Positions 57,670 to 64,000 of a DNA stretch of 64,000 bases are shown here, in pieces. A program made the position numbers and the translations under genes. Under the pieces are notes generated by a model that worked only from the letters and a program-made list of their open reading frames with translations, made no database searches and was not told the DNA's origin. Position 1 is the first letter of the stretch. Every line of letters begins with the position of its first letter. The stretch is taken from assembly GCA_030158115.1 (NCBI GenBank), contig JAOATK010000007.1:27878-91877 (forward strand), written 5' to 3'. The stretch is from Legionella sp. GTDB taxonomy: Bacteria; Pseudomonadota; Gammaproteobacteria; Legionellales; Legionellaceae.

Positions 57670-58410
57670 TCAGCGCATACGCAAAGCACCATCTAGGCGG
57701 ACCACCTCGCCGTTTATTAACTGATTTTCAATCATAAATCCTACTAAAGACGCAAACTCTTCCGGTCGACCTAAACGTTTAGGAAAAGTCACCGTGGCAG
57801 CCAAACTATCCTGCACTTCTTGAGGCATGCTAAGCAGTAAAGGCGTGGCAATTAATCCAGGCGCTATCGTATTCACACGAATAGCGAATTGTGCCAATTC
57901 ACGAGCGGCGGGAAGAGTCATAGAAACAATGCCTCCTTTGGAGGCGCTGTATGCAGCCTGCCCTATCTGCCCTTCATATGCGGCGATTGAGGCAGTGTTA
58001 ATAATCACTCCTCGCTCCTGAGTCCTTGACTCTAACTCTAAATGAGACATTGCCTCTGCCGCAACACGCATCACATTGAAGGTGCCAATAAGATTTACCT
58101 CAATCACTTGTTTAAAGGCCGACAAAGGCATAGCCCCCTCTTTACCTACAATGCGCTTTGCTGGGGCTATTCCTGCACAATTAACGCATACGCGTGGAGT
58201 ACCGAGTGCTTGAATGGTTTGCTGCATAGCCTTTTCTACTGACTCATCACTGGTTACATCACATTGGATAAATAACTCAACGTCTTCGTCACTTGCCTGC
58301 TTATCCCAAATAACAACACGCATACCACGTTGTTGTAAGTATTTAGCACAGGCCTTGCCCATACCTGAGGCGCCGCCTGTAATTAATGCAATTTGGTTTT
58401 CAAAATTCAC
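57670..58410 (-). CDS. SDR family 3-hydroxyacyl-CoA dehydrogenase-like
   Basis: ALITGGASGMGKA; NCAGIAPA; AYSASKGGIVSMTLPAAREL. Confidence 0.92.
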   Translation of the reverse strand: MNFENQIALITGGASGMGKACAKYLQQRGMRVVIWDKQASDEDVELFIQCDVTSDESVEKAMQQTIQALGTPRVCVNCAGIAPAKRIVGKEGAMPLSAFKQVIEVNLIGTFNVMRVAAEAMSHLELESRTQERGVIINTASIAAYEGQIGQAAYSASKGGIVSMTLPAARELAQFAIRVNTIAPGLIATPLLLSMPQEVQDSLAATVTFPKRLGRPEEFASLVGFMIENQLINGEVVRLDGALRMR

Positions 58411-58425
58411 ACGAAGTCTCCCTGA

Positions 58426-58968
58426 CTATAAAAATTGCTTACTTAATTCTTTAAATTCTTGTGTTCCAGCCTTTCTTATCCATTCAAAAAATACCATTTC
58501 AGAAGTAATAAGGTGCACGCCTTCTTGCTTCATTCTTTTCAAAGCATATTTTAAGTTCTGTTCGCCCCGGCTACTGACAGCATCGACCACCACAAAGACA
58601 TCAAAGCCCTGCTGTTTCATCTCAAGGGCTGTCTGTAAGACGCATACATGAGCTTCAATGCCAATAAGTATGACTTGATTTTTATGAGATTGTTTCAAGC
58701 GCTGGACATACTGAGTATCCCCCATGCAAGAGAAATGCACTTTCTCCAAGCAATCATCCTGATTGACATAAGCACGGAGTGATTCAATCGTTAGGCCTAA
58801 GCCTTTAGGATATTGTTCACTTAGTAAAATAGGAACTCTCATTTGACAAGCTAATTTTAAAAGCCATTCGCAATGAGCAATTAATGCTTTATGATCCAAA
58901 ACAGCAGGAGTTAATTTTTCTTGTACATCAATCAATAATAAAATTGAGTCATCCTTATTCAGCAACAT
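58426..58968 (-). CDS. Isochorismatase-family hydrolase (YcaC-like)
   Basis: LLIDVQEKL; ILIGIEAHVCVLQTALEM. Confidence 0.9.
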   Translation of the reverse strand: MLLNKDDSILLLIDVQEKLTPAVLDHKALIAHCEWLLKLACQMRVPILLSEQYPKGLGLTIESLRAYVNQDDCLEKVHFSCMGDTQYVQRLKQSHKNQVILIGIEAHVCVLQTALEMKQQGFDVFVVVDAVSSRGEQNLKYALKRMKQEGVHLITSEMVFFEWIRKAGTQEFKELSKQFL

Positions 58969-58986
58969 CCTTATCTCCTTAAAAAA

Positions 58987-60045
58987 TTATACACCTGCAA
59001 TATCAATAGTCCTCATTGCTATATCTATTTGTCGATGATCACGCTGTACCGACACAGTTATTTTTTCACCCACTTTTATTTCACTTAATAAATTATAAAG
59101 TGCGTCATAATTATCAATGGAATGACCATTAAGGGCAACAATAACATCACCTAACACAATATGTCCCCAAGCATTTCTGTGGGTTGGTCGTAAGTGTGAT
59201 TCAGCTGCGGGAGTATGAGGCAATACATCCGCAACTAAAACTCCTTTTTGCACCCCTAGTTTTTGAGCTAAATTAGGGGCCATACTTTGAATACCAATGC
59301 CTGATAATACCACACGACCATGCTGAATAATCTGGGTGACTATTCGCTGAATATCATCTGCAGGAACAGCAAAACCAACGCCGGCTGAGGCACCTGATTG
59401 AGAGTAAATCATTGTATTTAAACCAATTAATTGACCGGCACTATTCAATAGAGGTCCGCCTGAATTGCCTGGATTAATTGGTGTGTCAGTTTGAATCATA
59501 TCATGAATAGTAACCCCACCAATGCCTGGAACCTGTCTGCCTAATGCTGAAATAACCCCTTTCGATAAACTGTGATCTAAACCATAGGGATTGCCAATAG
59601 CAATTGCTTTTTGACCCACCATTAAATCGTTTAAGTGCACAATTTCAAAAGGTTTAAATGATTTCAAAAATGACAATGCATAAGGTGATTTAATTTGCAG
59701 TACCGCAATGTCTTTACGTGGTTCGGCACCTACTACCCGTGCTGGAACAGTCATATTACCTAAAGTAATAGCTAATTTATCAGCCTCGTGAATCACATGA
59801 TAATTAGTGACGATATGGCCTTTATCATCCCAAATAATCCCCGAACCGGCACCATCTGGAACCTGAATTTTTTTAAAGGATATTTTATTAGTTACGGTAG
59901 CCAAACGATGGACATAAACCACCTTGGGTGAAGCCTGTTGAAATACTAAAACTGTATTTTGCTCATCAGGAAGAAGTGAACCAACATCCATACTGTAACT
60001 TGGCAAAACGAAAACCATACTTAAAAGAAAAGCGCGCCGTATCAT
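58987..60045 (-). CDS. Deg/HtrA-type trypsin-like protease with a single PDZ
   Basis: VTNYHVI, DIAVLQI, TDTPINPGNSGGPLLNSAGQLIGLNT; start 60045. Confidence 0.9.
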   Translation of the reverse strand: MIRRAFLLSMVFVLPSYSMDVGSLLPDEQNTVLVFQQASPKVVYVHRLATVTNKISFKKIQVPDGAGSGIIWDDKGHIVTNYHVIHEADKLAITLGNMTVPARVVGAEPRKDIAVLQIKSPYALSFLKSFKPFEIVHLNDLMVGQKAIAIGNPYGLDHSLSKGVISALGRQVPGIGGVTIHDMIQTDTPINPGNSGGPLLNSAGQLIGLNTMIYSQSGASAGVGFAVPADDIQRIVTQIIQHGRVVLSGIGIQSMAPNLAQKLGVQKGVLVADVLPHTPAAESHLRPTHRNAWGHIVLGDVIVALNGHSIDNYDALYNLLSEIKVGEKITVSVQRDHRQIDIAMRTIDIAGV

Positions 60046-60288
60046 CATCATACTCCTAAGCAAAGCAACCTTGATTATGCGACACATAGTCAAGGCTACT
60101 TTTTGTAACATACATAAAACAGAAGAGCTGATTGTAATATATGGCGACATAAAAGTCATCAATTGATTCAAAAGAATAAATTTAGGTCATTTAATTCAGG
60201 AAAAGACAGCGTATTCGTTTGTACAACCTGTTCAAGTTTATAATAATAGTGTGCTAACCATATCATGCCAATGAGGATCTAAAAATAA

Positions 60289-60332
60289 CATTGCAAATGA
60301 AATTTTTATTTACTATAATTTCATTTGCAATG
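60289..60332. promoter_or_regulatory. Perfect 16-bp inverted repeat upstream of Xre-RES operon
   Basis: CATTGCAAATGAAATT / AATTTCATTTGCAATG with 12-nt spacer. Confidence 0.8.
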
Positions 60333-60342
60333 GAGTATTTAA

Positions 60343-60717
60343 ATGAAAACTTCGAATGATATGCTTCATCAAGAAGACATTGTTTTAACTAAAGCCGTAA
60401 GCAATTTGTCAAAATTTTATTCTTTGACTGGTAAAGATCTTAGTAAAATAATTGGCATAAGTGAATCTAGCGCTTCCCGTCTTAGTCAAGGAACTAAATT
60501 AATTTCACCTCGTACTAAAGAGGGTGAAATGGCTCTATTACTGCTAAGAGTATACCGAAGCCTAAATGCAATGGTTGGAAATAATCATGCAAAGGCTAAA
60601 TTATGGCTCAATAGTCAAAATAAATACTTTAGAAACAAACCAATTGAAGAAATGAAAACTATTCCTGGTTTAATTAGTGTACTTAACTATCTAGATGCAA
60701 TGCGCGGTAAATTATGA
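60343..60717 (+). CDS. Xre/MbcA/ParS-family antitoxin (DUF2384)
   Basis: LSKIIGISESSASRLSQG; C-terminal NKPIEEMKTIPGLISVLNYLDAMRGKL. Confidence 0.88.
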   Translation: MKTSNDMLHQEDIVLTKAVSNLSKFYSLTGKDLSKIIGISESSASRLSQGTKLISPRTKEGEMALLLLRVYRSLNAMVGNNHAKAKLWLNSQNKYFRNKPIEEMKTIPGLISVLNYLDAMRGKL

Positions 60718-61436
60718 GTATTTGGACTGAATCTGAAGGAGTAAGATTATCTAAAAGCTTTGATTTGGAACCATGGAGAATGGTTGAAGCCCAACATATT
60801 TCAAGTTCTAGAGACTTGGTTGAAAGGAGGGAAGAACACGATATTTTAGAAAAGTTACTAGAGAATTCAAAGCCGCAAGTAGCTAATAATAAACACTATT
60901 TAATTTTTACTCCTTTCAGATACCCTCCTCTTAAATATGGCTCTCGATTTGGCAGTACTTATGAACCATCACTGTGGTATGGATCTATAAATCTTCATAC
61001 TGCATTAGCTGAAGTAGCCTTTTACCGTTTAAAATTTTTTGATGATACTTCGGCTGATCTAGATTACATTGAAATTCCAATGACTGCTTTCAAAGCTTAT
61101 ATAAAAACAGAAAATGGTATTGATTTAACGAATCTTTATTTTGAAAAATACCAAGATAAAATTTCTAATAAAACAAGTTATGAGTATAGTCAGAGGTTAG
61201 GTACAGAAATGAGAGAAGCAAATATAGATGCTTTTATTTTTACCTCAGCAAGAGATAATAAGCTTGGAAAAAATGTGGCTGCATTTACACCTGATGTGTT
61301 TAAGATGAAGGATAAGCAATATATAACTAATATGCAAAATTGGCGCTGTATAGCAAACAAAAACATTATTGAATTTACTCGAGACGAAATTATGTCTAAA
61401 AAACATCAAGAATTCTCTAAAGAAGATTTTAAATGA
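60714..61436 (+). CDS. RES-domain toxin
   Basis: GSRFGSTYEPSLWYGSINLHTALAEVAFYRLKF; 4-nt overlap with antitoxin. Confidence 0.9.
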   Translation: MSIWTESEGVRLSKSFDLEPWRMVEAQHISSSRDLVERREEHDILEKLLENSKPQVANNKHYLIFTPFRYPPLKYGSRFGSTYEPSLWYGSINLHTALAEVAFYRLKFFDDTSADLDYIEIPMTAFKAYIKTENGIDLTNLYFEKYQDKISNKTSYEYSQRLGTEMREANIDAFIFTSARDNKLGKNVAAFTPDVFKMKDKQYITNMQNWRCIANKNIIEFTRDEIMSKKHQEFSKEDFK

Positions 61437-61607
61437 GCGTTACACGTCATCCCGAACACAGTGCTTCCAATTAGCTCTACTATATTTTACCAGAAATAGG
61501 ATATTCTTAATTTGTTCTGACAGTTTTTATTTTGATTATAAAACAATCAAACTGATGCTATAGTTATAACATAGATTGAATTATTCTATTTAGGGTTGTA
61601 GTACTTT

Positions 61608-62930
61608 ATGAAAGAGCGCAAAGAACAACAGGAATTATTAATGAGTCAACTGCTTCGTGATTCGAATATTCCTGCATTATCATTAGGTTGGTATCAAAAA
61701 GAAAAAGACGTACCCCATAGCGTGGCTTATGGGGAAACAGACACATTAGCGCCAAGTCCTGTCAATACAAATACGCTATTTCAAGCAGCATCTCTAAGTA
61801 AACCCGTATCAGCAGCTATTGTTTTAGATTTGGTTGCTCAAGGTAAGTGGGATTTAGACGTACCATTAGCGGATATTGCTGACTATGGTCCTCCAGAACT
61901 TAGGCAAGATCCTCATTATCGAGCCCTTACAACTCGCATGGTTATTGGACAATGTTCTGGGCTAGCAAACTATGGCCAAGATGGCGATGATGGAAAAAAA
62001 TTTATCGCATCACCTAATACTCGATTTACCTATTCAGGAGTAGCACTTGATTTTTTAAAGCAGGTTATCGAACAAAAAACTGGTAAAGAATGGGAAGAAA
62101 TCGCTCAAGATTTTTTTAAAACAGCGTGTATGAAGAGCTCTACTTTTCAGAAAAATTTGCCAGGCAGTAATCTGCATGGTACTCATCGAGATATTGCTAA
62201 AGCACACATGGCCGATCCTCCTCCTGATGGCCCTCTTACCCCTTTACCGTCTTTGCCTGACTATGGACATGGAGTTCTCGCTGGGTCGATGCTGACAAAT
62301 GCTGAAGACTACATCGCTTTTTTACAGTATTGCTTTAAAAACGATTATCTTAAATCAACACTGCTAACAGGCTCTTTATCAACACTACCTCCCACGACCT
62401 CACCTGAAACTTCACAAATCGAATGGGGTTTGGGGATGGGAATTTATCATAGTAGTGACCCAGAGCAGACTATTGCTTTTCATTGGGGAAATAATACAGG
62501 CTCTATTGCATTTTGTGCCATGGATATGATAACAGGTGATTGTGTTGTAAATTTTTCAAACTCAATGAATGGCCCAACTGTATTTCAACAGGTGGCAGAA
62601 CCTATTGTTGGTGATATAACCCCTTTGTTTCAATGGCTATCTAAGTATTGTGGTTTTAATGATGTGAATCAACCCGAAAAATCAATTGGTAAAACAGTGC
62701 AGTCGATTCATTTATTAGCAGATGTTGAATCTCAAAAACTGACGGACAGCATGCAGAAAATGCTCTTACTCATGCCTTCTAAACCTGAATTAAAACCAGT
62801 TGAATTACAAGAGCAAATTATTGCCACCAATACATCTGTTCCACAACAAATTAGAGAAGATAATGAAAAACAAAAAACTAACGAATTTAAACCTACGCCA
62901 TTTTCCACATCTCCCAATCCTCATAAGTGA
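61608..62930 (+). CDS. Beta-lactamase-related serine hydrolase
   Basis: LFQAASLSKPVSAAIVLDLV (SxxK); FTYSGVALDFL (YxG-type). Confidence 0.85.
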   Translation: MKERKEQQELLMSQLLRDSNIPALSLGWYQKEKDVPHSVAYGETDTLAPSPVNTNTLFQAASLSKPVSAAIVLDLVAQGKWDLDVPLADIADYGPPELRQDPHYRALTTRMVIGQCSGLANYGQDGDDGKKFIASPNTRFTYSGVALDFLKQVIEQKTGKEWEEIAQDFFKTACMKSSTFQKNLPGSNLHGTHRDIAKAHMADPPPDGPLTPLPSLPDYGHGVLAGSMLTNAEDYIAFLQYCFKNDYLKSTLLTGSLSTLPPTTSPETSQIEWGLGMGIYHSSDPEQTIAFHWGNNTGSIAFCAMDMITGDCVVNFSNSMNGPTVFQQVAEPIVGDITPLFQWLSKYCGFNDVNQPEKSIGKTVQSIHLLADVESQKLTDSMQKMLLLMPSKPELKPVELQEQIIATNTSVPQQIREDNEKQKTNEFKPTPFSTSPNPHK

Positions 62931-63050
62931 TTCTGGCGTTAATAATAATTTTTCGTAAAAAAATTGTAAAATTTTTACCAAAAAGAACAAAAATACGATG
63001 ATTTTATGTACAATTTTATGATTATTACAGATTTAATTATGAGACCCCTC

Positions 63051-63932
63051 ATGAAAAAAAACAAAGAAAAACAGCAACCTGTTCCTCAACCAACCACAAC
63101 AGGTGAGCCACAAAACTCTTCAGCCTCAATAACATTACAGCTATTAAACAAAGAAAAACAACAAATTAAAGAAGCAGAAAAAAAAGAAGCTGCTGCTGAA
63201 GCTGCAAAAGTACGTTGTCGCACTTGTTTTAAAGAAATCGCACCTAAGCGTCTTTGCTCGGGACATGGCGGAGGTAATGGAGGTGGTGATAGTGCTACCT
63301 CTGATAAGACATCTGAAGAAAAACCAACTTCCGGTGTAGATCAGTCTTTAACTATATCGAACAAAGTAGATGAAACATCGGATGGAATTTTAGATGGATT
63401 TGGGTCAGAAGAACTCGATTTAGAGTCTAGTTTTGATCCCAAAATAATTGAAGAGTTGATCGCCAAAGGACTATTGCTGGTTGAAAATGATCGCGCATCA
63501 ATGACCCTCACCATTAAATTACTCTGTGAGCCTAATGTATTAACTGAAGAGCAAAGAAAAGAATTCAAAAAATTCATGGAGGCAATTATAAAAGAATTCT
63601 ATGAATTCAAAGATGAAAATAATCTTTCCAATGATTGCATGAGTATTATTCAAGATGCGGAAGGCAACATACTTTCTCTTCGTATTAATATGCCTACATT
63701 AGCTCTATATGATGCATTTATCCAACGACTAGCAAATAATTTAGTGCCCGTCCCTAACCCTAAAGCACAAGAAAGGGAGGAAGTCATAAAAGATCAGCGT
63801 GTTGCTCCAAATCCATTTTCAATGCAGCCTAAACCCTCTTCCTCTGCACACGAGGAAGTTGAAGGCAATGAAATAAATGAAAACAAAGAACAAGAATTTA
63901 ATCCTTCTCCTTTCAAAATGAAACCATGGTAA
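63051..63932 (+). CDS. Hypothetical protein, Gly-rich and acidic
   Basis: ORF; CRTCFKEIAPKRLCSGHGGGNGGG; C-terminal EFNPSPFKMKPW. Confidence 0.55.
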   Translation: MKKNKEKQQPVPQPTTTGEPQNSSASITLQLLNKEKQQIKEAEKKEAAAEAAKVRCRTCFKEIAPKRLCSGHGGGNGGGDSATSDKTSEEKPTSGVDQSLTISNKVDETSDGILDGFGSEELDLESSFDPKIIEELIAKGLLLVENDRASMTLTIKLLCEPNVLTEEQRKEFKKFMEAIIKEFYEFKDENNLSNDCMSIIQDAEGNILSLRINMPTLALYDAFIQRLANNLVPVPNPKAQEREEVIKDQRVAPNPFSMQPKPSSSAHEEVEGNEINENKEQEFNPSPFKMKPW

Positions 63933-64000
63933 AAAACACAATTCAAAAAGGTAGTGTTTAAATAACTGTGTCATCTCTCATAAATTGTTATAATTTGGAC

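Overview
AT-rich gammaproteobacterial DNA that looks Legionella-like. The lvr/csrA-paralogue plus trb/tra gene order and the flanking gene content point to Legionella, but no species is assigned. Positions ~1-32.6 kb are the right part of an integrative conjugative element (ICE). It carries lvrA(partial)-lvrB-csrA paralogue, a P-type (trbB-L) type IV secretion system, traG/traF, and an RP4-like relaxosome (traI-traJ / oriT / traK-traL-traM). Its cargo is: a DUF4238/SEC-C protein; a Cas4-like/DUF2779 nuclease; a cassette for nitric oxide (NO) detoxification and NO-tolerant respiration (qNor, truncated globin, Fe-S/FAD reductase, Rrf2/NsrR-type regulator, DUF488, TehB-like methyltransferase, alternative oxidase); a P1B ATPase; and an AbiEi/AbiEii toxin-antitoxin pair. 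The element ends at a 45-nt tRNA-Met 3' fragment (att). About 2 kb further on there is a second, decayed copy of the same att region, and between the two copies lies an integrase remnant. The remainder (34.7-64 kb) looks chromosomal: possible secreted/effector-like proteins, an IS630 remnant, cytochrome b561, MFS, class A beta-lactamase-like protein, a glycosyltransferase/LicD cluster, symporter, NagZ-like hydrolase, tRNA-Ser, CAP protein, SDR, isochorismatase, Deg-type protease, an Xre-RES toxin-antitoxin pair and serine hydrolase. The strongest candidate for an undescribed system is the two-operon NO cassette with matching 23-bp NsrR-like boxes in front of both operons. Also notable are the RP4-like oriT and a small gene nested out of frame in the relaxase gene. 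No searches were run; all assignments come from reading motifs and context.
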